A stretch of 64,000 nucleotides of DNA from Mycolicibacterium porcinum (GTDB lineage Bacteria > Actinomycetota > Actinomycetes > Mycobacteriales > Mycobacteriaceae), in NCBI GenBank assembly GCA_002086835.1, contig MVIG01000001.1, forward strand, positions 310,001 to 374,000, given 5' to 3'. Shown here in pieces: positions 43,183-53,658 of the stretch. The stretch's first letter is position 1. Each line of letters opens with the position of its first letter. The position numbers were made by a program, and so were the translations under genes. Below the pieces are notes generated by a model, which was not told the origin of the DNA, made no database searches, and was given only the letters and a program-made list of their open reading frames with translations.

Positions 43183-43251
43183 AGAGGCTCTGCCGGTCCG
43201 CTGATCAGCGTGGATACCTGCCTCTGGGACAATGGTCGGCGGTGATATGAC

Positions 43252-44421
43252 ATGCAGACGACCGAACTCGCGACACCGCTGACGCCGCACGCATCGCCGC
43301 AGGCGGTGGTGGACCTCGGCGCGATCGACCACAACGTCCGCCTGCTACGCGAACATGCCGGCGACGCCCGGGTGATGGCCGTGGTCAAGGCCGATGGCTA
43401 CGGGCACGGCGCGGTCGAGGTGGGCCGGGCCGCCCTGGCCGCCGGGGCCGCCGAACTCGGGGTGGTGACCATCGCAGAGGCGCTGGCCCTGCGCGCAGGC
43501 GGGATCACCGCTCCCGTGTTGTGCTGGTTGCACCCGCCGGGCACCGACTTCGCTCCTGCCCTCGACGCCGATGTGCAGGTCGCGGTGTCCTCGGTGCGCC
43601 AGGTCGACGACGTGGTGACGGCCGCGCGTCAGACCGGCCACACCGCGACCGTCACGGTGAAGGTCGACACGGGATTGAGCCGCAACGGGGTCAGCCCGGC
43701 CGATTTCCCCGACGTGATCACCGCGTTGAGCCGCGCCCACGCCGACGGGACGATCCGGCCCCGCGGCATCATGAGTCACCTGGTGCACGGCGACGAGCCG
43801 GACAACCCGTTCAACGATCTGCAGGGCAAGCGCCTCACTGCGATGCGGGAGCAGGCTGCGGCCCAAGGGGTGGTGTTCGAGCTCGCGCACCTGTCCAACT
43901 CGCCCGCGGCGATGACCCGTCCGGACCTCGCGTTCGACATGGTGCGGCCCGGGATCGCGGTCTACGGCCTGAGCCCCATCCCAGAGCGCGGCGATATGGG
44001 ACTGATCCCCGCCATGACATTGAAATGCCCGGTGGCGCTGGTGCGTTCGGTGCATGCCGGTGACGGGGTGTCCTACGGCCACCGGTGGATCGCCGACCGG
44101 GACACCACCCTGGCGCTACTGCCGGTCGGTTACGCCGACGGCATCTTCCGGTCGTTGAGCGGCAAGATCGAGGTGGAGATCAACGGCAGGCGCCGCCCGG
44201 CCGTCGGGCGGATCTGTATGGATCAGTTCGTCGTCGATCTCGGTCCGGACGCCACCGACGTCGCCGAGGGCGACGACGCGATCCTCTTCGGACCCGGCAC
44301 CCAGGGCGAACAGACCGCCCAGGACTGGGCCGAACTGCTCGGCACCATCAACTATGAGGTGGTGACCAGCCCGCGCGGCCGGATCACCCGCACGTATCTG
44401 CAGGCAGGTCGCGGGCGTTGA
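43252..44421 (+). CDS. alr: alanine racemase
   Basis: A 389-residue PLP enzyme that supplies D-alanine for peptidoglycan and is the target of D-cycloserine. The PLP lysine is in [20 protein letters not shown] (about residue 44), the opposite catalytic tyrosine lies in the C-terminal barrel region VSYGHRWIA, and [13 protein letters not shown] closes the beta domain. The length is usual for mycobacterial Alr. It is followed by an alpha/beta hydrolase whose TTG start overlaps the stop by four bases, then by tsaE-tsaB-rimI-tsaD, the standard mycobacterial order. Confidence 0.96.
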   Translation: MQTTELATPLTPHASPQAVVDLGAIDHNVRLLREHAGDARVMAVVKADGYGHGAVEVGRAALAAGAAELGVVTIAEALALRAGGITAPVLCWLHPPGTDFAPALDADVQVAVSSVRQVDDVVTAARQTGHTATVTVKVDTGLSRNGVSPADFPDVITALSRAHADGTIRPRGIMSHLVHGDEPDNPFNDLQGKRLTAMREQAAAQGVVFELAHLSNSPAAMTRPDLAFDMVRPGIAVYGLSPIPERGDMGLIPAMTLKCPVALVRSVHAGDGVSYGHRWIADRDTTLALLPVGYADGIFRSLSGKIEVEINGRRRPAVGRICMDQFVVDLGPDATDVAEGDDAILFGPGTQGEQTAQDWAELLGTINYEVVTSPRGRITRTYLQAGRGR

Positions 44422-45506
44422 GTCGCAATGCTCAGTGGCTCGCGGGTGCGGCCGGGGTGACTGCTGTCGGCACCGTGGCGGGCCGCTCGGTGGCGCGCTC
44501 GCTGACCCGCCGCAGGGCCGGCGAGGATCCCTATCTCGGCGAGGATTTCGAACGCCTCGATGCCGACCGCAGTTCCGTGGTGACCACAGACGACGGGGTG
44601 CCGCTCGCCGTGCGTGAGGTCGGCCCGAACGATGCACCGCTGACGGTGGTGTTCGCTCACGGTTTCTGTCTACGCATGGGCGCCTTCTACTTTCAGCGCA
44701 CCCGGTTGGCCGAACAATGGGGTCCGCAGGTGCGGATGGTGTTCTACGACCAGCGCGGCCACGGACAGTCCGGCACCGCGTCGCCCGACACCTACACCGT
44801 CGAACAACTCGGCCGTGATCTGGAATCAGTTCTGGCCGTGACGGTTCCGCGTGGCCCCGCAGTGCTCGTCGGGCATTCGATGGGCGGCATGACCGTGCTC
44901 TCGCACGCGCGGCAGTTCCCGCACCGCTATCCGAAACAGATCGTCGGCGCCGCGGTGATCTCCTCGGCGGTCGAAGGCGTGGCCCGCTCGCCGCTGGGGG
45001 AGATCCTGCGTAACCCGGCGCTGGAAGCGGTGCGGTTCGTGGCCCGCTATGCCCCCGGTGCGGTGCATCACACGCGGGGCGCGGCCCGGTCGGTGATCGG
45101 CCCGGTGCTGCGGGCGGCGTCCTACGGCGATGAGGCGATCAGCCCGAGCGTGGTCGAGTTCTCCCAGCGGATGATGCACGGCACCTCGATCACCACGCTC
45201 GTCGAGTTCCTGCATGCCCTCGAGGTGCACGACGAGGCCGGGGCGCTGCGGGTGCTGGCGAAAGTCCCGACCCTGATCGCCTGCGGTGACCGAGATCTGC
45301 TCACCCCAATGGAATACTCAAAGGCCATGGCCGCACAGCTACCCCGCTCCGAACTGGTGATCGTCGGAGGAGCGGGTCACCTGGTTCAGCTTGAGGAGCC
45401 CGTGGTGATCGATGACGCACTGGTCCGTCTGGTCGAGCGGGCCACCCCGTCCAAACTGGTCACCCTGAGCCGCCGGGTTCGCGATCGGGTGCGGTTCCGT
45501 GGCTGA
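44418..45506 (+). CDS. alpha/beta hydrolase between alr and tsaE
   Basis: A 362-residue hydrolase starting with a TTG that overlaps the alr stop (TTGA). An N-terminal segment (residues 5-25) of [18 protein letters not shown] type is mildly hydrophobic and may be a membrane anchor. The oxyanion loop [15 protein letters not shown], the nucleophile in [16 protein letters not shown] and the late aspartate/histidine regions [14 protein letters not shown] and [14 protein letters not shown] show a complete triad. Its end overlaps tsaE by eight bases. The conserved place suggests a cell-envelope or lipid ester substrate, but this is not shown. Confidence 0.88.
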   Translation: MSRNAQWLAGAAGVTAVGTVAGRSVARSLTRRRAGEDPYLGEDFERLDADRSSVVTTDDGVPLAVREVGPNDAPLTVVFAHGFCLRMGAFYFQRTRLAEQWGPQVRMVFYDQRGHGQSGTASPDTYTVEQLGRDLESVLAVTVPRGPAVLVGHSMGGMTVLSHARQFPHRYPKQIVGAAVISSAVEGVARSPLGEILRNPALEAVRFVARYAPGAVHHTRGAARSVIGPVLRAASYGDEAISPSVVEFSQRMMHGTSITTLVEFLHALEVHDEAGALRVLAKVPTLIACGDRDLLTPMEYSKAMAAQLPRSELVIVGGAGHLVQLEEPVVIDDALVRLVERATPSKLVTLSRRVRDRVRFRG

Positions 45507-45966
45507 GCGCAGCGCCGGCACAGCCGAACTGGCGACCACCGAAGACACGATCGCGCTGGGGGCGACGCTGGGCGCCGGGCTCAAGGCCGGCGATGTCGTG
45601 GTGTTGTCGGGGCCGCTCGGCGCTGGCAAGACCGTGATGGCCAAGGGCATCGCCCAAGCGATGGATGTGGACGGTCCGGTGGTCTCGCCGACGTTCGTGC
45701 TGGCCCGGGTGCACCGGGCCCGCCAGGCCGGCCGCCCGGCGATGGTCCACGTCGACATGTACCGATTGCTCGATCACCCCGGCGTCGACCTGCTGGGGGA
45801 ACTCGACGCGCTCGATCTCGACACCGATCTCGACGACGCCGTCGTGGTGGTCGAGTGGGGTGAGGGTCTGGCCGAACGTCTTTCCGATCATCACCTGGAC
45901 ATCCGGATCGAGCGGGACACCGAAACCGAGACGCGCACCGTGATCTGGCAGTGGAGCACCCCATGA
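45499..45966 (+). CDS. tsaE: tRNA threonylcarbamoyladenosine biosynthesis ATPase TsaE
   Basis: A 155-residue P-loop ATPase of the t6A37 tRNA modification complex. The Walker A motif is SGPLGAGKTVMAKGIA (residues about 32-47), followed by PTFVLARVHRA and the conserved HVDMYRLLD, then VVVEWGEGLAERL near the end. TsaE drives the TsaB-TsaD cycle. It begins with a GTG inside the end of the hydrolase gene and its stop overlaps the tsaB start by four bases. The operon order alr-hydrolase-tsaE-tsaB-rimI-tsaD is as in other mycobacteria. Confidence 0.93.
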   Translation: MAERSAGTAELATTEDTIALGATLGAGLKAGDVVVLSGPLGAGKTVMAKGIAQAMDVDGPVVSPTFVLARVHRARQAGRPAMVHVDMYRLLDHPGVDLLGELDALDLDTDLDDAVVVVEWGEGLAERLSDHHLDIRIERDTETETRTVIWQWSTP

Positions 45967-46601
45967 ACGTGTTGACCATCGACACCGCGACCCCGGCGGT
46001 CAGTGCCGGCGTGGTCGGTCGTGACGAGGACGGCACGGTGCACACCCTCGCCGAGCGGGTGACCGTCGACGCCCGGGCGCACGCCGAACAGCTCACGCCG
46101 AACGTGCTGGGCGCGGTGGCCGACGCCGGGATCACGGTGGCCGATCTCGACGCGGTTGTCGTCGGGTGCGGGCCGGGCCCGTTCACCGGGCTGCGGGTGG
46201 GGATGGCCAGTGCCGCGGCGTTCGCTCATGCGCTGGGCGTTCCCGTGCACGGGGTGTGCAGCCTGGACGGCATCGGAATCCACACCGACGGCGACGTATT
46301 GGTGGTCACCGATGCGCGTCGCCGCGAGGTGTACTGGGCGCACTACCGCGACGGGGTCCGGGTGGACGGTCCGTCGGTCAACGCCCCCGACGATGTGGCA
46401 TCGGTACTGGCGAGTTCGGTCGTCGCGGTGGCGGGTTCGCCAGATCACGCCGCGCTGTTCGCCCTGCCCCGGCTTGACGTGGTGTACCCGACGCCCGCCG
46501 GCCTGGTGCGTGCGGTCGCCGATTGGGACGACCCGCAACCGCTGGTGCCGTTGTACCTGCGCAGGCCCGACGCCAAACCCTCTGCGGCGGTCCGGAAATG
46601 A
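45963..46601 (+). CDS. tsaB: tRNA threonylcarbamoyladenosine biosynthesis protein TsaB
   Basis: A 212-residue ASKHA-fold protein that pairs with TsaD. The start [18 protein letters not shown] and the loop [20 protein letters not shown] (residues about 63-82) are diagnostic of TsaB/YeaZ. The ATG at 45963 overlaps the tsaE stop; a longer frame from 45951 is less likely. It overlaps rimI by four bases, so the four genes are translationally coupled. Confidence 0.93.
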   Translation: MNVLTIDTATPAVSAGVVGRDEDGTVHTLAERVTVDARAHAEQLTPNVLGAVADAGITVADLDAVVVGCGPGPFTGLRVGMASAAAFAHALGVPVHGVCSLDGIGIHTDGDVLVVTDARRREVYWAHYRDGVRVDGPSVNAPDDVASVLASSVVAVAGSPDHAALFALPRLDVVYPTPAGLVRAVADWDDPQPLVPLYLRRPDAKPSAAVRK

Positions 46602-47059
46602 CGGTGTTCGACGCGCTGACGCGGGCCGACGCCACACGGTGCGCCGAGCTGGAGGCCAAGCTGTTCGCCGGGGACGATCCGTGGCCGGCCCGGGCTTTCC
46701 TCGCCGAACTCGACGCCAAGCACAATCGCTACATCGCCGCGCGCAGCGACGGTGTGCTCGTCGGCTATGCCGGAATCTCCCGGCTGGGCCGAATGCGCCC
46801 GTACGAGTACGAGATCCACACCATCGGCGTCGACCCCGACTTCCAGGGACAGGGGATCGGGCGCCGGCTGCTCGACGACCTACTCGACTACGCCTCGGGC
46901 GGAACGGTTTTCCTGGAAGTCCGCACCGACAACGAACCGGCCATCGCGCTGTACGAGAGCGTCGGATTCGTCAACATCGGCCTGCGCAAGCGGTACTACC
47001 GCGCCAGCGGGGCCGACGCGTACACCATGCAACGCCTTCCCCAAAGGGGCCCGACGTGA
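46598..47059 (+). CDS. rimI: ribosomal protein S18 alanine N-acetyltransferase
   Basis: A 153-residue GNAT acetyltransferase. Motif A is in [20 protein letters not shown] with the acetyl-CoA-binding Q-G-Q-G-I-G (residues about 75-92), then the [17 protein letters not shown] stretch of RimI-type enzymes. In mycobacteria it lies, as here, between tsaB and tsaD. It overlaps both neighbours by four bases (ATGA before, GTGA after). Confidence 0.93.
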   Translation: MTVFDALTRADATRCAELEAKLFAGDDPWPARAFLAELDAKHNRYIAARSDGVLVGYAGISRLGRMRPYEYEIHTIGVDPDFQGQGIGRRLLDDLLDYASGGTVFLEVRTDNEPAIALYESVGFVNIGLRKRYYRASGADAYTMQRLPQRGPT

Positions 47060-48090
47060 TCATCCTGGCCATCGAAAGCTCTTGTGACGAAACAGGAGTC
47101 GGCATCGCCGACCTCGCCATTGACGACGGTGGCGGGGTGACCGTTTCTCTTTTGGCCGACGAAGTCGCCTCCAGCGTCGACGAGCACGCCCGCTACGGCG
47201 GCGTCGTCCCCGAGATCGCCTCGCGTGCGCACCTGGAAGCCTTGGGGCCGACCATGCGCCGCGCCCTGGACGCCGCGGGCATCGAGCGGCCCGACGTCGT
47301 CGCCGCGACCATCGGACCGGGGCTGGCCGGGGCACTGCTGGTCGGGGTGGCCGCCGCCAAGGCGTACGCCGCCGGCTGGAACGTCCCGTTCTACGGCGTC
47401 AACCACCTGGGCGGGCACTTGGCCGCCGACGTCTACGACCACGGGCCGTTACCCGAGAGCGTTGGCCTGCTGGTCTCGGGTGGACACACCCACCTGCTGC
47501 ACGTTCGGTCCCTGGGCGAACCGATCATCGAATTGGGCAGCACCGTCGACGATGCCGCCGGGGAGGCCTACGACAAGGTGGCCCGGCTACTCGGGCTGGG
47601 CTATCCGGGCGGACGGGTGCTCGATGAGCTGGCCCGCACCGGGGACCGCGACGCGATCGTCTTCCCGCGCGGCATGACCGGGCCCCGGGACGACCCGTAT
47701 GTGTTCAGCTTCTCGGGGCTGAAGACCGCGGTGGCTCGGTATGTCGAGGCGCACCCGGAGGCGTCGCAAGCTGACGTGGCGGCCGGGTTTCAGGAGGCCG
47801 TCGCCGACGTGCTGACCGCCAAGGCCGTGCGCGCAGCTACTGATCTCGGGGTGTCCACCCTGCTGATCGCGGGCGGGGTGGCGGCCAACTCACGGCTGCG
47901 TGAACTGGCCGAGGAACGCTGCGCGGCAGCGGGTCTGACACTGCGAGTGCCGCGGCCCCGGCTGTGCACCGACAACGGCGCCATGATCGCCTCGTTCGCC
48001 GCGCATCTGATCGCGGCAGGCGCGGAGCCGTCGCCGCTGGATGCGGCCAGCGATCCGGGGCTGCCGGTGGTGAAGGGACAGGTTGCGTGA
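47056..48090 (+). CDS. tsaD: tRNA N6-adenosine threonylcarbamoyltransferase TsaD
   Basis: A 344-residue ASKHA protein (Kae1/Gcp family) that transfers threonylcarbamoyl to A37 of ANN-decoding tRNAs. Markers: [16 protein letters not shown] at the start, [15 protein letters not shown] with the metal histidine, [43 protein letters not shown] and [10 protein letters not shown]. The GTG start overlaps the rimI stop. It is fourth in the t6A block and is followed by an NTF2-like gene with another four-base overlap. Confidence 0.96.
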   Translation: MIILAIESSCDETGVGIADLAIDDGGGVTVSLLADEVASSVDEHARYGGVVPEIASRAHLEALGPTMRRALDAAGIERPDVVAATIGPGLAGALLVGVAAAKAYAAGWNVPFYGVNHLGGHLAADVYDHGPLPESVGLLVSGGHTHLLHVRSLGEPIIELGSTVDDAAGEAYDKVARLLGLGYPGGRVLDELARTGDRDAIVFPRGMTGPRDDPYVFSFSGLKTAVARYVEAHPEASQADVAAGFQEAVADVLTAKAVRAATDLGVSTLLIAGGVAANSRLRELAEERCAAAGLTLRVPRPRLCTDNGAMIASFAAHLIAAGAEPSPLDAASDPGLPVVKGQVA

Positions 48091-48551
48091 GCGCCGACAA
48101 GCTCGAAGTCACCGAGCTGCTGTACCGCTATGCCGAGCTGATCGACGCCGGCGACTTCGACGGGGTCGGGGAGTTGTTGGGCCGGGCCACGTTCGGCGGC
48201 CCGGCGTCCGGCAGCGTGGCCGGAGCCCAGGCCATCGCGAAGTTGTTCGCCCACACCACCCGCCGGTTCCCCGAGCATGACAACCGCACCAGAACCCGCC
48301 ACCTGGTGCTCAATCCGATCGTCGAACTGGACGGTGACAGTGCTTCGGCACGGTCCACGTTCGTCGTCGTGCAGCATGTCCCGGACGGCCCGAGTCCCGT
48401 TCCGCTACAGCCCATCGTGGTCGGGCGGTACTTCGACACGTTCGCCCGGGACGCTGCGGGCTGGCACTTCACCGAACGCAAGGTCGACGTGGAGATGGTG
48501 GGTGACGTCTCGGCGCATCTGAACGTCGACCCGCGGCAGTACGAACGCTAG
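48087..48551 (+). CDS. NTF2/SnoaL-like protein
   Basis: A 154-residue small cone-fold protein started at the GTG at 48087, which overlaps the tsaD stop. [20 protein letters not shown] (residues 6-25), followed by a variable middle and the C-terminal strands [24 protein letters not shown], is the SnoaL_4 pattern. Such proteins are isomerases, hydratases or dimer partners; no active site can be assigned. It ends directly against the convergent PucR gene (next base is its stop). Confidence 0.85.
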   Translation: MSADKLEVTELLYRYAELIDAGDFDGVGELLGRATFGGPASGSVAGAQAIAKLFAHTTRRFPEHDNRTRTRHLVLNPIVELDGDSASARSTFVVVQHVPDGPSPVPLQPIVVGRYFDTFARDAAGWHFTERKVDVEMVGDVSAHLNVDPRQYER

Positions 48552-49586
48552 TCAACGCGCTTCGTTGAACTGGTGGACCCGCACGCTGACCTCCAGTTGA
48601 AAACGGTCGGCGGGGTTCTTGAGCGACAGCCCGGTGAGTTCCTCGATCAGTTTGATCCGGTACAGCAGGGAGTGCCGGTTCAGGAACAGCGCCCGCGCCG
48701 CCGCACTGGTGTTCGTGGCCTCGTCCAGCAGGATCTCCAAGGTGTGCACGAGTTGCCCGCGCCGGGTGCGGTCGTAATCGACGAGTGGCTGCAGCGTTTG
48801 CAGGATGGTCGCCATGCTGCGTGGGTGCTGACGCAGCACCTCGGCGAACTGCATAGGACCGGCCGGACCCTCGGGCAGCGACGGCGACACCGGTGCGGCG
48901 ACGGTGACCGCATGGCCGTGGGCGGGCGCCAGCAGCGCCCAGGTCACGAGGTCCTCGGGAAGCAGACTGAGCCGCTGCGCGGAATCGACCAGGCCGGATA
49001 CCGTCGATTCTGTTGGAGCCGAAGAGAAATGGCTCATCACCAGGTCATCGGTGACCGACGACGTGACCGTCAGGCCGGCGGCGAGCGCCAGCTCGTGCAG
49101 TGCCTTGGCGAAGCCGTCGGCGGTGTCGCTCCACCGCGGGTCTTCGCGCACCCGTCGCCCGATGACCATCTGCACCCGGCTGTCCGGCGGAGTCGGACTG
49201 ACCAGCGGCAGCAGCGTCTTCTGGACGTCGGCGAAGGCAATTTCCCAGGGCAGCAGGACAAATGGGCACGCATGCCGGTCGGCGAGCGGGATCATCAACT
49301 CGAGGAGATCGTGCGCATCCACATCCGGGGGTGGGCTGAGAATGATGCCGGCGGCCGGTGAGGCCACCAGGGAGACGAGGAACTCCCGCACACCCGCCTG
49401 ATGAATGTCGGCGCCGGTGGTGAGTACCAGGTCGCCGGGTCGGACGAAGTCCTCGGCGGGGGCGTGGATGATGTCCACCCAGCGGACCTCACGGGACAGC
49501 CCGCGGTGCCCAGCAACCACCGACCCCTGATCCAGGGGTGGGATCGTCAAGACCGCCGCCACACTCAGCGACGAGTCCTCGGACAT
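48552..49586 (-). CDS. PucR/CdaR family transcriptional regulator
   Basis: A 344-residue regulator. The N-terminal PucR domain (residues about 8-130) has VVAGHRGLSREVRWVDIIHA and DFVRPGDLVLTTG. A GGDEF-like helical middle follows, and the C-terminal HTH_30 is TLEILLDEATNTSAAARALF plus NRHSLLYRIKLIEELTGLSL. An AGAAGGGAAG site precedes the ATG at 49586. It lies 110 bases downstream of the APC permease on the same strand and probably controls that permease and the divergent diol dehydratase operon. Confidence 0.9.
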   Translation of the reverse strand: MSEDSSLSVAAVLTIPPLDQGSVVAGHRGLSREVRWVDIIHAPAEDFVRPGDLVLTTGADIHQAGVREFLVSLVASPAAGIILSPPPDVDAHDLLELMIPLADRHACPFVLLPWEIAFADVQKTLLPLVSPTPPDSRVQMVIGRRVREDPRWSDTADGFAKALHELALAAGLTVTSSVTDDLVMSHFSSAPTESTVSGLVDSAQRLSLLPEDLVTWALLAPAHGHAVTVAAPVSPSLPEGPAGPMQFAEVLRQHPRSMATILQTLQPLVDYDRTRRGQLVHTLEILLDEATNTSAAARALFLNRHSLLYRIKLIEELTGLSLKNPADRFQLEVSVRVHQFNEAR

Positions 49587-49696
49587 GCCGCTTCCCTTCT
49601 GATCAACTGCTCGGCGGTGCGTCGAAGCCGACGGTATCAGCGACCAGTCACACCGGTGGCCACCTGCCCGGCAGGTGGCCACCGATGCCGGGGGGT

Positions 49697-51139
49697 TCAG
49701 CCGGCCGACGACAGCGAGGCGAGCTCTCCGCTGGACCGCCGGCTCAGCAGCATGCCTACCGCGAAGAACACCAGCGGCATCACCCCGAAGATCGCGGCCA
49801 GGGTGGGCGTGCCGCCGACCACCAGGGTCAGGTTGGACACCACCAGCACCAAGGCTGCCGCCAGGGCGAGGGTCGCGAACGAGGCCAGCACCACCTTGCC
49901 GGTCGAGTTGCCGCGGCGCACGAAGAAGATCACCACCGAGATCGTGGTCAGCAGCCACAGCAGCGCCAGGGCCAGGATGCCCAGACCACCGCCCGGTCCG
50001 AAGATCTGCAGCACCGGGTCCAGCTGCAGCGCGGCGCAGATACCCATGACGACGAACGAGGCCACCGTGATGGCCAGCGAGGCGTTGGACGGGGAGCCGT
50101 GACGCTCGTGCACCTTGCCGATCTTCGTCGAGAAGACGCCGCTCTGCCCGAGCACGAACGCATAGCGAGACGCGATGTTGTGGAACGCGAGGGCACACGC
50201 GAAGACACTGACTGCCCACAGGACGGTGTTCAGATCACGCCCGACCATGCCGAGGTACTTGCCGGCGGTGTTCACCATGAAGTTGTCGGGGTCGTCGGTG
50301 GCCAGTTGGATGGCGTCGTGCCCGCCGTTGCCCTCGACGAGGGCCCAGCTGGTGAAGGCGTAGAACACGGCGACGATGCCCACCGCCCAGTAGGTGGCGC
50401 GGGGCACCGTGCGATCGGGATCCTTGGCCTCGTCCCGGAACACCGCGGTCGCCTCGACGCCGACGAATCCCCACAGCGCGTACAGCAGCGCGATACCGAA
50501 GCCGCCGGCAATGCCCTGCGGCGTGAACGAGTCGCCGGTGAGGCCGTGCTCACCGCCGCGCACCACGATGACCAGATCGACGACCATGAGGATCGCGACC
50601 TCGGACACCAGGAAGACACCCAGCACCTTGGCGCTGAGGTCGATGTCGCGGTATCCGAGCCAGGCGACGGCCGCCAGCACCAGCCCGGTCAGCAGCCACC
50701 ATGGGATGTCAGGGCCACCGAACCGGGTGATCAGCTCGTTGAGAATGACGCCGTCGTAGGCGGCCACGGCGATCAGCGTCGCCATGTAGGCGGGGAGTGC
50801 GAGCACGGCCGCGCCGGTACCGGCCGCCCGGCCGAGCGACTCACGGATGTAGGCGTAGAACGCGCCGGCGTCGGTGACGTACTTCGACATCGCCACGAAG
50901 CTGGCCGCGAACAGGCCGAAGATGACGCCCGCGACGATGAATGCGACCGGGATGCCGGTGGTGTTGCCCAACGCCATCGCGATCGGCACATTGCCGCCGA
51001 TGGTCGACAGCGGTGCCGAGGCAGCCACGACCATCAGCACGATGGCGGGCACGCCGAGGCGCCCGCGCAGTTTGGCCGGACGGCCGGCAGATGATGTCTC
51101 AGGTGCGGGCGTATGGCCCGCGTTGACAACCTCGGTCAT
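49697..51139 (-). CDS. APC family permease (amine/amino acid)
   Basis: A 480-residue transporter with about twelve membrane segments; VPAIVLMVVAASAPLSTIGG starts helix 1, then NTTGIPVAFIVAGVIFGLFA and the inner loop RDEAKDPDRTVPRATYWAVG. The ATG at 51139 is chosen because the hydrophilic N-terminus of about 30 residues ends just before helix 1. It diverges from the B12-dependent dehydratase operon with 245 bases between starts. It differs strongly from the permease at 13057-14568. An amino-alcohol or amino acid is the likely cargo, judged only from the neighbours. Confidence 0.88.
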   Translation of the reverse strand: MTEVVNAGHTPAPETSSAGRPAKLRGRLGVPAIVLMVVAASAPLSTIGGNVPIAMALGNTTGIPVAFIVAGVIFGLFAASFVAMSKYVTDAGAFYAYIRESLGRAAGTGAAVLALPAYMATLIAVAAYDGVILNELITRFGGPDIPWWLLTGLVLAAVAWLGYRDIDLSAKVLGVFLVSEVAILMVVDLVIVVRGGEHGLTGDSFTPQGIAGGFGIALLYALWGFVGVEATAVFRDEAKDPDRTVPRATYWAVGIVAVFYAFTSWALVEGNGGHDAIQLATDDPDNFMVNTAGKYLGMVGRDLNTVLWAVSVFACALAFHNIASRYAFVLGQSGVFSTKIGKVHERHGSPSNASLAITVASFVVMGICAALQLDPVLQIFGPGGGLGILALALLWLLTTISVVIFFVRRGNSTGKVVLASFATLALAAALVLVVSNLTLVVGGTPTLAAIFGVMPLVFFAVGMLLSRRSSGELASLSSAG

Positions 51140-51240
51140 GGGTTGATTCCTCCTAACTGCCGGTCGCAGATGGCGGCCGGGTGAAGTCCGGGGCAAGTTT
51201 GCGAGAATCACAGGCCGCTCCGCCAGCGCAGTAGGTCACT

Positions 51241-51303
51241 TTCCAACACCTTGTTGTAAGCCAGCTCACAACGGCCCCGCCGGCGTCACACATTGTGTTG
51301 GAA
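51241..51303. promoter_or_regulatory. inverted repeats in the divergent permease/dehydratase promoter region
   Basis: TTCCAACAC at 51241-51249 is mirrored exactly by GTGTTGGAA at 51295-51303. Between them lie a smaller GTTGT/ACAAC inverted pair (51253-51271) and a further TTGTG unit. The region is between the permease (start 51139) and the dehydratase (start 51385), so it is a natural place for the PucR regulator to bind. The assignment is by position only. Confidence 0.45.
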
Positions 51304-51384
51304 GGTGCCGAGCGGACGTTGTTCCACCGCGGCATTCCAGTCGATGCTTGGCCGGTCACCCGACAGAGAGGTACGCCGACCGCC

Positions 51385-53658
51385 ATGAACCCGGACCGCA
51401 GCGAAACCGAGCAGGATTACCGGCTGGGGCGCATCCGACTGCTCGATGAGCAGCGCGTCAACCTGGACGGATTCGCTCAGGCCGACCCCGAGCTGGGCAT
51501 GATCTCGCACCTGTCGCCCCACGATCCGGAACCGTCCTGGAAGGTGGCCGACGACGGCACCGTGCTGGAGATGGATTCGAAGGCGGCCGCCGACTTCGAC
51601 ACGATCGACGAGTTCATCGTCCGCTACGCCGTCGACCCGGTGCAGGCTCCGCAGTCGATGGCGATGAGCGAGGTCGACCTGGCCCGGATGATCGTCGACT
51701 CGGCGGTGCCGCGGGAGGAGGTGCTGCGGGTCTGCGGCGGACTGACCCCGGCCAAGATGGCCCGGGTGGTGGCGATGCTTCAGCCCGTCGAGATCCAGAT
51801 GGCGATGATGAAGATGCGGGCCCGCCGCACGCCGGCGAACCAGGCCCATGTCACCAACCGGCTGGACGACCCGTTGCTCATCGCGGCCGACGCCGCGACC
51901 GCCGTCGTCTACGGGTTCCGGGAACTGGAAGCCACCGTCCCGGTGCTCGACGACGCCCCGGCCGTCGCGGTGGGTCTGCTGATCGGCTCCCAGGTGCCCG
52001 CGCCGGGAGCGCTGACCCAGTGCTCGGTCGAGGAGGCGCGCGAGCTGGAACTCGGGGTGCGCGGGCTGGTGTCGTATGCCGAGACGGTGTCGGTGTACGG
52101 CACCGAGCAGGTCTTCACCGACGGTGACGACACCCCCTGGTCGAAAGCGTTTCTCACCTCGTCCTACGCGTCCCGCGGCATCAAGATGCGGTTGTCCAGC
52201 GGTGCGGGCTCGGAGGTGCTGATGGGTCAGGCCGAGCGCAAGTCGATGAACTACCTGGAGTCCCGCTGCGTCGCCCTGGCCAAAGGCATTGGTGCACAGG
52301 GCGTTCAGAACGGCGGTATCGACGGCGCATCGATCACCGCGTCGGTGCCGGGCGGTGTCCGCGAACTCATCGCCGAGAACCTGATGGTCATGCTGCGCGG
52401 ACTCGAATCCTGCAGCGGCAACGACTCGCTGGTGTCCGAATCGACCATGCGACGAACCAGCCGGACGCTGCCGGTGCTGTTGTCGGGGTCGGATTTCATC
52501 TTCTCCGGCTTCGGGTCGGTGGTGGCCTACGACAACATGTTCGGGCCCTCCAACTTCAACGCCGCCGACCTCGATGACTATCTGGTGATGCAGCGCGACT
52601 GGGGCGTCGACGGTGGGCTGCGGTCGGTGGACCCGACCACGCTCGAAGCCATGCGCCGTCAGGCCGCCGAGGCCACTCGAGCGGTGTTCGAGTATCTGGG
52701 GCTCGCCGATTTCGACGACGAACACGTGGAAGCCGTTGTCGGAGCAGAGGGTTCCAAGGATCTACCCGACACCGACGGAGTGAAGATACTCAGCGCCGCC
52801 CGGATGATCGAACAGTCGGGCCTGACGGTGCTCGACATCGTCGCCGCTCTCGACGAGACCGGTTTCACCGAGATCGCCGAACGCGTCCTGGGCATGGCCA
52901 AAGCCCGGGTCACCGGAGACTACCTGCAGACCGCGGCCATCTTCGACGAGCAGATGAACGTGCTGTCGGCGCTGCAGGATCCGAACGACTACCGCGGCCC
53001 CGGTACCGGATACCGACCGACGGTGGAGCGTCAGGCGCAGATCGACGCGGTGCGGCAGGCCCGGTCGGTGACCGATCTGGTCAAGGAGCAGGCGACCTTC
53101 GCCGATCCGGATCGGCTGGTCGTGCGGGGCCCCGCGGGGGTGGGAGACGATCCCCGTGAAGTCGTGATCGGAGTGTCACCCGCATTCGGGGTCAAGCTGT
53201 TTCGCACCCTGTCCGGGATGGTCGTCTACGACGCGTTGGAACAGATCCTGGCCGGCCTGGAGGAGGAGCAGTGCGTGCCGCGCCTGGTGCGGATCGCCGA
53301 CTCCGTCGATCTGGGAGTGATCGGCAAATCCGCGGCTCGGCTGTCCGGATCCGGGATCGGCGTCGGCCTGCAGGCCAAGGGCACAACCCTGATCCACCGC
53401 CGCGACCTCCCGCCGCTGGCCAACCTCGAATTGCTCAGTGTCGCACCGCTGATCACGCCGGAGATGTACCGCCTGATCGGCATCAACGCCGGCCGGCATG
53501 CCAAGGGCGCGACGCCTGCCCCGATGCGCAACGCGTACACCGACGAGGCGATCACCGCCCGGTATCACACCAGGGTGGTGTCGATGGTGGCCATCGAGCG
53601 GTCCGAATGCGATCGCGACGACCGCGGCGTGAACATGGAATTGGAGCTCAAGCGATGA
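51385..53658 (+). CDS. coenzyme-B12 diol/glycerol dehydratase, fused large and medium subunits
   Basis: A 757-residue protein. Residues about 1-555 follow the PduC/DhaB1 large subunit throughout: LRARRTPANQAHVTN-type motif (Gln and His of the substrate site), VSYAETVSVYGTEQVFTDGDD, LMGQAERKSMNYLESR, SGNDSLVSESTMRRT, LSGSDFIFSGFGSV, and ATGYRP at its end. Residues about 575-757 correspond to the PduD medium subunit (VVIGVSPAFGVKLFRTLSGM). The enteric enzymes have these as separate proteins, so here they are fused, as in other mycobacteria. The enzyme dehydrates 1,2-diols or glycerol to aldehydes. A GAGAGG site precedes the ATG at 51385. Its stop overlaps the small-subunit start. Confidence 0.93.
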   Translation: MNPDRSETEQDYRLGRIRLLDEQRVNLDGFAQADPELGMISHLSPHDPEPSWKVADDGTVLEMDSKAAADFDTIDEFIVRYAVDPVQAPQSMAMSEVDLARMIVDSAVPREEVLRVCGGLTPAKMARVVAMLQPVEIQMAMMKMRARRTPANQAHVTNRLDDPLLIAADAATAVVYGFRELEATVPVLDDAPAVAVGLLIGSQVPAPGALTQCSVEEARELELGVRGLVSYAETVSVYGTEQVFTDGDDTPWSKAFLTSSYASRGIKMRLSSGAGSEVLMGQAERKSMNYLESRCVALAKGIGAQGVQNGGIDGASITASVPGGVRELIAENLMVMLRGLESCSGNDSLVSESTMRRTSRTLPVLLSGSDFIFSGFGSVVAYDNMFGPSNFNAADLDDYLVMQRDWGVDGGLRSVDPTTLEAMRRQAAEATRAVFEYLGLADFDDEHVEAVVGAEGSKDLPDTDGVKILSAARMIEQSGLTVLDIVAALDETGFTEIAERVLGMAKARVTGDYLQTAAIFDEQMNVLSALQDPNDYRGPGTGYRPTVERQAQIDAVRQARSVTDLVKEQATFADPDRLVVRGPAGVGDDPREVVIGVSPAFGVKLFRTLSGMVVYDALEQILAGLEEEQCVPRLVRIADSVDLGVIGKSAARLSGSGIGVGLQAKGTTLIHRRDLPPLANLELLSVAPLITPEMYRLIGINAGRHAKGATPAPMRNAYTDEAITARYHTRVVSMVAIERSECDRDDRGVNMELELKR

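Noticed and set aside
53271-53654. Longer frame upstream of the diol dehydratase small subunit
   Set aside because: It lies wholly within the fused subunit gene in another frame; homology to PduE begins at the ATG at 53655.
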